Shown: positions 52,558 to 61,267, counted from the first letter of the stretch. The stretch is DNA of 64,000 nt from Lachnospiraceae bacterium UBA1712 (GCA_002317175.1 DCJA01000018.1:8269-72268); one strand, 5' to 3'. Notes: a model not told the origin generated them from the sequence alone. Numbers and translations: made by a program.

Positions 52558-52586
52558 ATTGTAAGTTTTTATCTTTAATATTGCAA
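52558..52586 (-). promoter_or_regulatory. Promoter of the hydrophobic-peptide mRNA
   Basis: Minus-strand TTGCAA (52586-52581), a 17-base spacer and TACAAT (52563-52558). It overlaps the last codons of the dihydrouridine synthase gene, so the peptide has an independent transcript with a leader of about 110 bases. Confidence 0.6.
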
Positions 52587-53564
52587 GAATTTTTTATCAT
52601 TCCTAACATACGCAGCCCTCCAAATCTCATTGGCGGCCAACATGAATTCTGACTTGTTATTGCTCTTCCTAATTCTCTTTAATGGCTTGTCTATATCCGC
52701 AAACTGTGTACCAATATAGCCCCAGACTTCTTTCATTTTGAACAGAGCATCCTTTTCACTCCAGGTTGTCGCATAGACTTCAAATAAGTCATCGTGAAAT
52801 GCCTTAAACTCATCTACTGTCATTTTCTGACCAGTTCTGATTTCTCTGAATATAGCTGGATTTGATATAGCTCCTCGTCCAATCATGATTGCACAAAGCT
52901 TGTCACTATCTTCTACCATATCACTTCCATACTTTTCAACAAGCTTCTGATAGTCATCAACCGTCGCAACATCACCATTATAGCATACCTTGGTCCTGCT
53001 ATGTTCAAATCCATACTCAAACATTTCCATACGAGGTTTGCCTTTATAATAATCCATCTGAATTCGTGGATGTATTATTAACTCGGATATTGGATACTTA
53101 TTATATACTCGCATGATATCTTCAAAATCCAAAGTATCATCCAAGCCCACTCTGGTCTTAACAGAGATAGCCAGCTTTGATGCAATTTCACTTTCAAATA
53201 TTCCATCCAACAGAGCATCCAATATATATAGATCTCTGAACAATCCGCTTCCTCTGTTTTTCTTCACAACAGTGCCCGATGGACAGCCGCAGTTAATATT
53301 GATTTCTTTATATCCCAATTCACACAGCAGTTCTGCCAGTTCAATAAAATGCTCAGCATTGTTAGTCAGAACCTGAGGTACTACATTTAATCCATCATTA
53401 TGCTCTGGAATTATCTCTCTTCCGTCTTTGGTTTTCAGTATTTTGTTTTGATTCGGTGTAATAAATGGAGTGTAATATTTGTCTACATATCCGAAATGCT
53501 TTGCTATGGTATTTCGGAATATATAACCTGTCAACTCCTCCATTGGCGCAAGGTATAAATCCAT
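52575..53564 (-). CDS. tRNA-dihydrouridine synthase family protein
   Basis: 329 residues. FMN-dependent TIM barrel that reduces uridine in tRNA. MDLYLAPMEELTGYIFRNTIAKHFG start, ININCGCPSGTVVKKNRGSGLFRD with the catalytic Cys, ISVKTRVGLDDT, LIIHPRIQMDYYKG (His and Arg of the active site), and CAIMIGRGAISNPAIFREI near the phosphate-binding end. Which of DusA/B/C it corresponds to is unclear. The start at 53564 is followed by no obvious partner; transcription probably starts in 53565-53609. Confidence 0.93.
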   Translation of the reverse strand: MDLYLAPMEELTGYIFRNTIAKHFGYVDKYYTPFITPNQNKILKTKDGREIIPEHNDGLNVVPQVLTNNAEHFIELAELLCELGYKEININCGCPSGTVVKKNRGSGLFRDLYILDALLDGIFESEIASKLAISVKTRVGLDDTLDFEDIMRVYNKYPISELIIHPRIQMDYYKGKPRMEMFEYGFEHSRTKVCYNGDVATVDDYQKLVEKYGSDMVEDSDKLCAIMIGRGAISNPAIFREIRTGQKMTVDEFKAFHDDLFEVYATTWSEKDALFKMKEVWGYIGTQFADIDKPLKRIRKSNNKSEFMLAANEIWRAAYVRNDKKFLQY

Positions 53565-53609
53565 TGTATTTCCTATTCCTATGGCAGGTCCCCTAATCTA
53601 AGCACATAT

Positions 53610-53717
53610 AAGACTAGCTAAGCGTATTGTAGTAAAGCTCATAATAAGACTAGCCAAGCGTATTGTAGTAAAGCTCATAATAAGACTAGCCAAGTGCATT
53701 GCCGCTAATAAAGCCAT
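53610..53717. repeat. Three tandem 36-bp repeats
   Basis: Units start at 53610, 53646 and 53682. The first two differ by one base (AAGACTAGCT versus AAGACTAGCC, then AAGCGTATTGTAGTAAAGCT); the third is diverged in its second half. They fill the gap between the dihydrouridine synthase gene and the pilT terminator. There are no spacers, so it is not a CRISPR array. Confidence 0.9.
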
Positions 53718-53744
53718 AAAAAAGGGCCTCAAAAACTGAGGCCC
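53718..53744 (-). terminator. Terminator of pilT
   Basis: On the minus strand GGGCCTCA pairs with TGAGGCCC around GTTTT, followed by TTTTTT. It is 22 bases after the pilT stop. Confidence 0.9.
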
Positions 53745-53766
53745 AAATATACTTGATAAATTCTGA

Positions 53767-54828
53767 TTACAGAAGCTTCTGCTCCATAGCGTCTGGATCA
53801 ACTGAGTACTGAATAGCTGTATCTCTGTCAATCTTGAATGCTTCGTATAATTCCTTAAGAGAATCATCCATAGTAATCATACCCATCTTACGATTTGTCT
53901 GCATAACTGAGTTAAGCTGATGTGACTTACCTTCACGAATCATGTTCTTAACAGCGTTTGTAGTATGAAGTACTTCGAATGCTGCAACTCGTCCGTCACC
54001 TTCAAGTGTAGGCATAAGCTGCTGAGAAATAACTGCCTCAAGTACGGCTGCAAACTGAACTCTGATCTGCTGCTGCTGATGAGGAGGGAATACGTCGATT
54101 ACACGGTCTACAGTACTTGCTGCACCAATTGTATGCAGTGTTGAAAGAACCAAGTGACCAGTTTCAGCTGCTGTGATAGCTGTTGAAATTGTTTCGTAGT
54201 CACGCATCTCACCTACGAGAATAACGTCTGGATCTTCACGGAGTGCAGCTCTAAGAGCATTAGCATATGTCTCTGTATCAAGACCAATTTCTCTCTGGTT
54301 AACAATTGAAAGATCATGTCTGTGTAAGTACTCGATAGGATCCTCAAGTGTAATGATATGTGCATCTCTTCTATGGTTGATTGTATTAATAATAGAAGCA
54401 AGGGTTGTTGACTTACCGGAACCTGTAGGTCCTGTTACAAGGATAAGTCCACGCTTTCTGCTCCAAAGATCAATAACTGAATCTGGAACACCCAAAAGTG
54501 ATGGAGATGGAACCTCTGAGTTAACAAGACGTAAAGCCATCGCAGCTGTACCTCTCTGCTTAAATGCGTTAACACGGAAACGTCCATGCTCTGGTATAGA
54601 ATATGAGAAGTCATGCTCACCATGCTGCTCATATGCTCGCTTCTGCCAATCATTCATAACATAGTCTAAAAGACGCTGTGTATCAGCTGGCATAAGAATC
54701 TTATAGCTTGCGTCTACAGGTACAAGTCTACCATTAAGACGCATCTTTGGTGGCAAACCAACAGTGATATGAACATCGGATGCACCTGCATCTATGGCTC
54801 TTACAAGAATCTCATCAATTTCATTCAT
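53767..54828 (-). CDS. pilT: Pilus retraction ATPase PilT
   Basis: 353 residues, the PilT length. PAS-like N-domain (1-100), Walker A GPTGSGKS at 133-140, Asp box TLEDPIEYLH, Walker B DPDVILVGEMRDYETI (200-213), His box STLHTIGAASTVDRVID, and the C-terminal AIRNLIRE-type motif reading AVKNMIREGK, which is PilT-specific. Depolymerises pili and so powers twitching or DNA uptake. Monocistronic and about 33 kb from pilB-pilC. Start ATG at 54828 with AAGGGG upstream. Confidence 0.96.
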   Translation of the reverse strand: MNEIDEILVRAIDAGASDVHITVGLPPKMRLNGRLVPVDASYKILMPADTQRLLDYVMNDWQKRAYEQHGEHDFSYSIPEHGRFRVNAFKQRGTAAMALRLVNSEVPSPSLLGVPDSVIDLWSRKRGLILVTGPTGSGKSTTLASIINTINHRRDAHIITLEDPIEYLHRHDLSIVNQREIGLDTETYANALRAALREDPDVILVGEMRDYETISTAITAAETGHLVLSTLHTIGAASTVDRVIDVFPPHQQQQIRVQFAAVLEAVISQQLMPTLEGDGRVAAFEVLHTTNAVKNMIREGKSHQLNSVMQTNRKMGMITMDDSLKELYEAFKIDRDTAIQYSVDPDAMEQKLL

Positions 54829-54870
54829 AGTTATAACACCCCTTACTTAAAAATTTCCTTCATAACAGAT

Positions 54871-54879
54871 ATTCTAGCA
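54871..54879 (-). promoter_or_regulatory. Extended -10 promoter of pilT
   Basis: Minus-strand TGCTAGAAT (54879-54871), with only a weak -35 (TAGTTA) 17 bases upstream. The leader is about 35 bases. The rest of 54880-55040 is AT-rich non-coding DNA. Confidence 0.4.
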
Positions 54880-54971
54880 CAATTTTTAGTTCATAACTAC
54901 TTTAAATTGTAAATAATTTGTAAATAGTAGACTATAAAGAACATATCATTTAAAGACTATAAATAATATGC

Positions 54972-55018
54972 TAAAAACTATTATTAATAATACGTAAAAA
55001 CTTACTATTAATAATACG
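54972..55018. repeat. Two tandem AT-rich repeats upstream of pilT
   Basis: Units of 23 and 24 bases, 54972-54994 and 54995-55018, both ending in ATTAATAATACG and starting TAAAAAC. They contain the palindromic ATTAAT core. Function unknown; might be a protein-binding site for the pilT promoter or chance duplication. Confidence 0.7.
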
Positions 55019-55040
55019 TTGATAGTAATATCAAAATGAA

Positions 55041-55076
55041 AATAAAAAAGACCTCGTATGACGGTACGAGGTCTTT
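55041..55076 (-). terminator. Terminator of rpsT
   Basis: On the minus strand AAAGACCTCGTA pairs with TACGAGGTCTTT around CCGTCA, followed by TTTATTTT. It is 29 bases after the rpsT stop. Confidence 0.9.
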
Positions 55077-55104
55077 GAGTCTTTTCTAATATATCAAAAA
55101 GCGA

Positions 55105-55368
55105 TTAAGCCATCTTGTTAACAGCTTTTGTCATACGAGAAACTTTTCTAGAAGTTGTGTTCTTATGATAAACACCCTTAGAAGTAGCCATATCCATAGC
55201 CTTTGTAGCATCTGTTAAAGCTGCCTGAGCTGCTGCCTTATCATCTGCATCAATAGCAGCGTAAACTTTCTTTACAGAAGTCTTAACTGCAGACTTGATA
55301 GACTTATTTCTCTCTGCATTTCTCTCGCTTACAAGAATTCTCTTCTTAGCTGATTTAATGTTTGCCAT
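55105..55368 (-). CDS. rpsT: 30S ribosomal protein S20
   Basis: 87 residues from the ATG at 55368. MANIKSAKKRILVSERNAER is the S20 start, followed by NKSIKSAVKTSVKKV and GVYHKNTTSRKVSRMTKAVNK. Lys/Arg/Ala-rich helical bundle binding 16S rRNA. Has its own promoter, a structured leader and a terminator, so it is a single-gene unit. Confidence 0.97.
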   Translation of the reverse strand: MANIKSAKKRILVSERNAERNKSIKSAVKTSVKKVYAAIDADDKAAAQAALTDATKAMDMATSKGVYHKNTTSRKVSRMTKAVNKMA

Positions 55369-55383
55369 GCTTATTTTCCTCCT

Positions 55384-55440
55384 ATGTCGAATAATCACGT
55401 ATACCGGTGTACATCTAAGCCGGACACGGACGATTCGATG
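55384..55440 (-). promoter_or_regulatory. Structured leader of rpsT mRNA
   Basis: Read on the minus strand, an outer stem ATCGAAT/ATTCGA(C)AT encloses a longer one CGTGTCCGG/CCGGTATACG (one bulged base) with a 12-base loop. It ends just before the ribosome site AGGAGG, so it could be a translational autoregulation site for S20. Confidence 0.5.
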
Positions 55441-55455
55441 TAAACACGCTTAATT

Positions 55456-55484
55456 ATGATAAATCAAGTGATTATTATTGTCAA
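55456..55484 (-). promoter_or_regulatory. Promoter of rpsT
   Basis: Minus-strand TTGACA (55484-55479), a 17-base spacer and TATCAT (55461-55456). It lies 30 bases after the hemW stop; no hemW terminator is visible, so read-through is possible. Confidence 0.75.
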
Positions 55485-55514
55485 CAATTTTATATATATT
55501 TTTTTGTTTATTTT

Positions 55515-56930
55515 TTATAATAAGAAGTTCGCCAACACCCTATTGCTCACATCAATGCCCTTGGCAGTCAGCCTGATGACATCTGCTTCAACATCTAACA
55601 AGCCTTCAGACCTAAGTTTATCAATGGCTGTTCCATATACTTCTTCTATATTCTTATGGAAACGCGACCTAAACTCTTCCTTTGATATTCCCTTCATCAT
55701 ACGGAGGCCAAGATACATGAACTCTTCCATTTGCTCATTTACAGACATAAGCTGAATTGCCTCATGGTATTTCTCTGCCAACAGAATCTGTCCGAATTCC
55801 TCTCTGCTAAGAGATCTTGACGCTTCCAGCTCTTCCTCGAAGTCATCATCCTCGCTATAGTCACCTGCTCCTACATAGTAAGGCTGATTCTGAGCATTGC
55901 CCTTATTATTGCAGGCGCCTATATATTTGTACCAGTCATCGGTATTGCTGTATCTGATATTCTTTATATAGCTTGATGCACCTAATCCAAAACCAATATA
56001 TTCAGTTCCATCCCAGTAGCTCTTGTTATGAGCACACTCATATCCATCCATACTGTAGTTAGAAATCTCGTATCTGTGGTAACCGGCCCCTCTCAATAGC
56101 TGATCGGTGAGATAATACATCTCTCTCTCAGTATCTTCATCTGGCAAATCCGGCCATAATTGCATATCTGCGCCCATCTGGCTCTGAGGAACCACCTCGC
56201 CCTTGATATTGACTGTAGCAGTCGATTCTTTATCTTCGCCGTATATATCATAAAACGGAGTCTCCTCCTCCACTATCAGGCTGTAAGAAGATATGTGCTC
56301 AGGCTTAAGCTTTATTACCTTTTCGAGGGTCTGACTGTAGCTTTCGAGTGTCTGACCAGGAATGGCACTCATCAGATCTATGTTAATATTCTCAAACCCT
56401 GCTTCCCTTGCCCAGTTATAGGTATCAAGGAATTCCTGATAATTATGAATTCTGCCAAGATGTTTTAATTCATCGTCATTGGCAGACTGCAATCCAATAC
56501 TTATTCGATTGATGCCCATTTCCTTCCAGGCCTGTAATTTTTCCTTAGTAGCAGTTCCTGGATTACACTCTATTGTAATCTCTGCAACAGCTGCCATGCC
56601 TGAACCATCTGTATTATTTACGCCCTGCTTGTCTACTGGCACGTCGCAACTTACCATATTAAATCTGTTTCTGATGGCCTCTAGTATCCTGCCTATCTGA
56701 GCTGCTTCAAGAATAGACGGAGTTCCACCACCAAAGAAAACAGTAGCCACTTCGTATTGACTATTCAAGTCACTATCATCTAAGCCATAATATTCTATTT
56801 CTTTTATCAACGCATCCACATATTCCTGCTTTTCCGCTGCCGTTCCTTTTGCTGAAAGGAAATCACAGTAGAGACACTTCTTTACGCAAAATGGAATATG
56901 TACATATATTGCAAGTTTTCTTCTATTCAC
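55515..56930 (-). CDS. hemW: HemW-like radical SAM protein (coproporphyrinogen III oxidase family)
   Basis: 471 residues. LAIYVHIPFCVKKCLYCDF holds the radical-SAM cysteines Cys15, Cys19, Cys22, with Phe in place of the fourth Cys-position used by true HemN. TVFFGGGTPSIL, ITIECNPGTATKEKL, INRISIGLQSANDDELKHLGRIHN and NIDLMSAIPGQTLESY follow in the usual order, then the HemN_C domain. HemW is a heme-trafficking protein and is commonly annotated next to lepA in Firmicutes, as here (20 bases apart). Two acidic inserts make it longer than the usual 380 residues. Confidence 0.94.
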   Translation of the reverse strand: MNRRKLAIYVHIPFCVKKCLYCDFLSAKGTAAEKQEYVDALIKEIEYYGLDDSDLNSQYEVATVFFGGGTPSILEAAQIGRILEAIRNRFNMVSCDVPVDKQGVNNTDGSGMAAVAEITIECNPGTATKEKLQAWKEMGINRISIGLQSANDDELKHLGRIHNYQEFLDTYNWAREAGFENINIDLMSAIPGQTLESYSQTLEKVIKLKPEHISSYSLIVEEETPFYDIYGEDKESTATVNIKGEVVPQSQMGADMQLWPDLPDEDTEREMYYLTDQLLRGAGYHRYEISNYSMDGYECAHNKSYWDGTEYIGFGLGASSYIKNIRYSNTDDWYKYIGACNNKGNAQNQPYYVGAGDYSEDDDFEEELEASRSLSREEFGQILLAEKYHEAIQLMSVNEQMEEFMYLGLRMMKGISKEEFRSRFHKNIEEVYGTAIDKLRSEGLLDVEADVIRLTAKGIDVSNRVLANFLL

Positions 56931-56950
56931 AGTACAAACACCCCAAAGCC

Positions 56951-58765
56951 TTAATCCTCATCAAGCTTAAGCACGCTCATAAATGCCTTCTGTGGTATCT
57001 CAACGTTACCAATCTGACGCATTCTCTTCTTACCTTCCTTCTGTTTTTCAAGAAGTTTCTTCTTACGACTGATATCACCACCATAACACTTGGCAAGAAC
57101 GTCCTTACGAACTGCCTTAACTGTCTCCCTGGCAATAACCTTGCCACCAATCGCTGCCTGAATAGGTACTTCAAACATATGTCTTGGGATTTCTTCCTTA
57201 AGACGCTCGCACATTCTTCTGCCACGCTCGTAGGCACTCTCCTTATGTACGATAAATGATAATGCGTCAACTTCCTCTTTATTTATCAGAATATCCAACT
57301 TAACCAGTTCTGATTTCTCATAGCCCTTAAGCTCATAATCAAAGGAAGCATATCCTCTTGAACGGCTCTTAAGTGCATCAAAGAAATCATATATTATCTC
57401 ATTGAGTGGGATCTCGTATTTGAGAAGCACACGAGTCTCCTCCATGTAGTCCATTCCAAGATGCTTGCCGCGTCTTTCCTGACAAAGCTGCATAATGGCA
57501 CCAAGATACTCTGTTGTAACCATTATTTCCGCTGTTACAATAGGCTCCTCCATATGTTCTATCTCTGATGGGTCCGGAAGATTTGATGGATTAGTGAGTT
57601 CTATCATATCCCCATTTGTCTTATATACTCTGTAGATAACGCCTGGAGCTGTTGTAACCAGGTCCAGATTATATTCTCGCTCAAGTCTTTCCTGAATAAT
57701 CTCAAGATGCAACAGACCAAGGAAACCGCATCTGAAGCCAAATCCAAGCGCTATTGATGTCTCTGGTTCAAAATAGAGAGAAGCATCATTAAGCTGTAGC
57801 TTCTCGAGAGCATCCTTAAGATCTTCATATTTGGCACTGTCTGCAGGATACATACCGCAGTAAACCATAGATTTTACTTCCTTGTAGCCTGGAAGTGCTT
57901 CTGCACATGGATTATTTGCATCAGTAACAGTATCACCAACAGCTGTGTCCTTAACATTTTTAATGGAAGCTGTGATATATCCAACCATACCTGCCTTAAG
58001 TTCATCACAAGGCATAAATGAGCCAGCTCCAAAGGTACCAACCTCAACTACATCACATACTGCGCCCGTAGCCATCATCTTAATAGTAGTACCCTTTTTA
58101 ACGCAGCCATCCATAAGTCTGCAGAAAATGATAACTCCCCTATAAGAATCGTATAATGAATCAAATATTAGCGCCTTAAGGGGTGCATCAACATCTCCCA
58201 CTGGTGCTGGGATCTTATGAACTATCTGTTCCAGTACATCCTCAATGCCAATACCATTTTTAGCACTGATAAGTGGTGCATCCTGAGCCTCCAGTCCTAT
58301 TACATCCTCAATTTCATCGATAACTCTCTGAGGTTCAGCACTTGGAAGGTCAATCTTATTGATTACAGGGAATACATCCAGATTGTGATCCAGGGCCAGA
58401 TATACATTGGCAAGCGTCTGCGCTTCAATACCCTGAGCAGCATCTACTACCAGAATTGCTCCATCGCAGGCTGCCAGTGAACGGCTTACCTCGTAGTTAA
58501 AGTCTACATGTCCTGGTGTATCTATCAAATTGAAGATATATTCCTCTCCATCATTTGCCTTATATACTGTTCTTACAGTCTGAGCCTTGATTGTGATACC
58601 ACGTTCTCTTTCAATGTCCATGTTATCAAGAACCTGCTCCTGCATTTCTCTTTCTGTAAGAAGACCTGTCTTCTCTATAATTCGGTCAGCCAGTGTGGAC
58701 TTACCATGATCTATGTGCGCGACTATACAGAAGTTACGTATTTTGCTCTGATCGAAATTTGACAT
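56951..58765 (-). CDS. lepA: Elongation factor 4 (LepA)
   Basis: 604 residues from the ATG at 58765 (GGAG six bases upstream; an ATG four codons earlier is possible). GTPase back-translocase: KIRNFCIVAHIDHGKSTLADR (G1), RGITIKAQTV (G2), LIDTPGHVDF (G3), NKIDLP (G4), SAKNGIGIEDVL (G5). Domains II to V follow, and the LepA-specific C-terminus with GGDISRKKKLLEKQKEGKKRMRQIG is intact. Full length for the family. Confidence 0.98.
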   Translation of the reverse strand: MSNFDQSKIRNFCIVAHIDHGKSTLADRIIEKTGLLTEREMQEQVLDNMDIERERGITIKAQTVRTVYKANDGEEYIFNLIDTPGHVDFNYEVSRSLAACDGAILVVDAAQGIEAQTLANVYLALDHNLDVFPVINKIDLPSAEPQRVIDEIEDVIGLEAQDAPLISAKNGIGIEDVLEQIVHKIPAPVGDVDAPLKALIFDSLYDSYRGVIIFCRLMDGCVKKGTTIKMMATGAVCDVVEVGTFGAGSFMPCDELKAGMVGYITASIKNVKDTAVGDTVTDANNPCAEALPGYKEVKSMVYCGMYPADSAKYEDLKDALEKLQLNDASLYFEPETSIALGFGFRCGFLGLLHLEIIQERLEREYNLDLVTTAPGVIYRVYKTNGDMIELTNPSNLPDPSEIEHMEEPIVTAEIMVTTEYLGAIMQLCQERRGKHLGMDYMEETRVLLKYEIPLNEIIYDFFDALKSRSRGYASFDYELKGYEKSELVKLDILINKEEVDALSFIVHKESAYERGRRMCERLKEEIPRHMFEVPIQAAIGGKVIARETVKAVRKDVLAKCYGGDISRKKKLLEKQKEGKKRMRQIGNVEIPQKAFMSVLKLDED

Positions 58766-58827
58766 ACTAATCTCCATTCCGCCCTATGTCATACAGCATT
58801 AATTTCGCTATATCCTATCATAAGTGG

Positions 58828-61224
58828 TTATTTTTTCTTCTTATTCTTTGCCGATGCAGTAACCTCTGCTGTAGCCTTGGCATCTACTGTTGGGGTAGCC
58901 TTGGCATCCTTGTCACTTACTGAATCTGCAGTCTCTTCTTCATCTGCTACAATTCCAGTTGGATTGCTACGGGTTTCTTTGAGCATATATCTTCTGATTC
59001 CAGTATCACTAGTTATACTTACTACATCTCCAGATAATTCTACGCTCTTGGCATCGCCTATCTCTTCAACTTCAGCAAATGTCTCATCTATAATGCTTCC
59101 CTTGCCATTCTTAACTACAAATGCATAACCATCAACAAATGATGTTGCATCATCATAAACTACTTTTACATCCTGTCCCTTAAGATCAATATAGCCTGCT
59201 TTATTGGCATCTTTATACATCCAGTAGTTTGCTGACATATCCATATCAATCTCATCATATACAGCCACAACAATCTTATCGTCAACTGTATCTGAAGTCA
59301 TGCCCTGTGCCTTACTGATATCAATGAGAACATCCTTATCTCCTACGTGAAGAACCATCATTGATCCATAATTGTAGTAGACTTCACCATCATACACATA
59401 TCCCTTGGCAACAACTGCTCCGTTGTTAAAATTACCAACCTTAAAGCCCTTCTTTGCATCTGCAGCAAGATATGCCACGTCAAGGTCAGCGTACCAGGCA
59501 CCTTTATCTGTGTACCACGAATATGAATCTTCTACATCATACATATCCTTATATACGAAGAAGCCTCCTACAGGTGCGTTGAGAATCTCATTCATATGAA
59601 ATACTGGACCATTGGAAGAATACTCATCTGATTCAGCACTATCATCTGCATCTTCTGTGTCAGATGTCTCATCGCTCTCCTCTGTATCTTCTGTAGCTTC
59701 TGAATCAGCACTATCACTATCATCTGCTAACTTCTCATCTTTAGCTTTTATTTTTTCATCCAATTCTTTTATGGTATCTTCGTCTGTGACCTCATTGCCA
59801 TCAGCATCATAAAATGCCTTTTCGCCCTTATCTGTCAAAAATACACTGTAACCTAATTCTTTTACTTTGGCCTGATACTTTTCAAAGCTCAGCTCTTCCG
59901 TTTTTTCCGACTGCGAGTCTGACTTATTGTCCTTTTTAGAAGTCTTCAGACTTTTTTGAATTTCCTTATTTGCCTGCTTCCACTCTTTTACCTGTGCTTT
60001 AAACTTATCAATACCAGGCGCCTTGGCAAACCATTTGATCTTGCCCTTTTCATCCATGAGACCACAGTTGAGATTGGTTGGATTGCTATCCTGGTCCTCT
60101 GTTGGAACTGCACTAAATCCCATAACAACCGTTTGTCCATCCACAAAACCATTCATAGAAGCCTGGTCATTGACATATAGCGTAAGATATGGCTTGTCTG
60201 CCTTTGCAAACTTGTAATACTCAATTCTATTCTTACGGCTATCTTCGTCGTCCTCTACTGATAGAATATAGCTGTCACCACTTGCTACTATCTTATTATT
60301 GCCCTTGTACAGTTCTTTACCAGTATTATCAAATAAGCTGTAGGTAGTAGTTGTATCCTCATAGGAATATGTGGTTCCGTCCTTTTCCTCTGTAACGCTT
60401 TCTGTCTTACTTACAGAGAGAGCAAACATACCCTCCGAGGTTGGAAGCTGTTCAATCTCAGCATACTTTACAGCAACTATTTCCTTGCCTTCATAATCGA
60501 TTGCACCATATTTGTCAGCTTTTCTGACAATGACTACACCACCATCAGCATAGATACATTCGTCATATCTTGCATTGCCCTGGACCACACCGATAAGACT
60601 TTCCTCCGGCATTTCCTCTTCCACAACTTCAACCGTTGGAATTACAGTAGGCTTTACCTCTTCTGGGACCTCTGTTGGAATGACAACCACAACAGTCTCT
60701 TTTTCCTCATCAATAGCCTTGTTCTTACCGCCCATGATTGCGGCCACATATACTGCTGCCAGTAAAATGAACACACCACCAGCTGCAACTATAGCTATCT
60801 TAATTTTCTTAATGAGCTCGTCCTTTTTGTCCGAAACCTGGTCAGGATCTTCTTCAACTGCATTCTCAGCTGTCTTTGTCTCATCCCCAGTTGCTTCATC
60901 AGCTATCTTTGTTTCGGTCTCAACCGCTTCTGCCTCTGCCTCAGTTGTAGCAGTCTCAACCGCTTCTGCCTCTGCCTCAGTTGTAGCTGTCTCCTCTGAA
61001 TTAGCCTCAGCAGCACTTGCCTCAACCTCAGTTTCAGTTGCTTTTGTATCTGCCTCAACTGTTTCTGCCTCGGTCTCGGCTACCTCAGCTTCAGTCTCAA
61101 CTACTTCAGCCGCCTCAGCTTTCTTTACCTCGACTTCAACCACTTCAGCTTTCTTCGCCTCATCTTCAGCCTTTGTCTCTATGGCTTCATTCAATTCTTT
61201 CTTGTTCTCATCTACTGGTTCCAT
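58828..61224 (-). CDS. Bitopic WG-repeat-like protein with Glu/Ala-rich cytoplasmic tail
   Basis: 798 residues. Residues 1-138 are almost only Glu, Ala, Thr, Val and Lys, including two identical 12-residue repeats (80-103). One membrane helix at about 142-164 follows a basic stretch (KKIKIAIVAAGGVFILLAA), giving an N-in topology. The outside part has a Pro/Val/Glu linker and then strands of the WG beta-repeat type (VVIVRKADKYGAIDYEGKEIV at about 235-255, KAGYIDLKGQDVKVVYDD near 690), interrupted by a Ser/Asp/Glu-rich stretch (about 520-550). It ends in a Lys-rich tail. A surface sensor or scaffold is plausible; nothing specific can be claimed. Confidence 0.75.
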   Translation of the reverse strand: MEPVDENKKELNEAIETKAEDEAKKAEVVEVEVKKAEAAEVVETEAEVAETEAETVEADTKATETEVEASAAEANSEETATTEAEAEAVETATTEAEAEAVETETKIADEATGDETKTAENAVEEDPDQVSDKKDELIKKIKIAIVAAGGVFILLAAVYVAAIMGGKNKAIDEEKETVVVVIPTEVPEEVKPTVIPTVEVVEEEMPEESLIGVVQGNARYDECIYADGGVVIVRKADKYGAIDYEGKEIVAVKYAEIEQLPTSEGMFALSVSKTESVTEEKDGTTYSYEDTTTTYSLFDNTGKELYKGNNKIVASGDSYILSVEDDEDSRKNRIEYYKFAKADKPYLTLYVNDQASMNGFVDGQTVVMGFSAVPTEDQDSNPTNLNCGLMDEKGKIKWFAKAPGIDKFKAQVKEWKQANKEIQKSLKTSKKDNKSDSQSEKTEELSFEKYQAKVKELGYSVFLTDKGEKAFYDADGNEVTDEDTIKELDEKIKAKDEKLADDSDSADSEATEDTEESDETSDTEDADDSAESDEYSSNGPVFHMNEILNAPVGGFFVYKDMYDVEDSYSWYTDKGAWYADLDVAYLAADAKKGFKVGNFNNGAVVAKGYVYDGEVYYNYGSMMVLHVGDKDVLIDISKAQGMTSDTVDDKIVVAVYDEIDMDMSANYWMYKDANKAGYIDLKGQDVKVVYDDATSFVDGYAFVVKNGKGSIIDETFAEVEEIGDAKSVELSGDVVSITSDTGIRRYMLKETRSNPTGIVADEEETADSVSDKDAKATPTVDAKATAEVTASAKNKKKK
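60916..60987 (-). repeat. Two in-frame 36-bp tandem repeats in the WG-protein gene
   Basis: Two adjacent 36-base units differing by one base encode ATTEAEAEAVET twice. The near identity at DNA level points to recent duplication; the unit could vary in number between strains. Confidence 0.85.
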
Positions 61225-61267
61225 AATTTCTCCTCAAATAGACCACTTCTATTTATACCCTTAAAAC

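Noticed and set aside
53610..53717. CRISPR array
   Set aside because: The 36-base period looks like a CRISPR repeat length, but the units are directly adjacent with no spacers and no cas genes are near.
53598..53867. 89-residue minus-strand ORF with repeated LASLIMSFTTIR
   Set aside because: It is only the translation of the 36-bp tandem repeats and overlaps the pilT terminator and coding end in another frame.
60575..61264. Long Ser/Ala/Thr-rich ORF on the plus strand
   Set aside because: It is the complement of the Glu/Ala/Thr-rich coding sequence of the WG-repeat protein; its composition is explained by that and it has no ribosome site.
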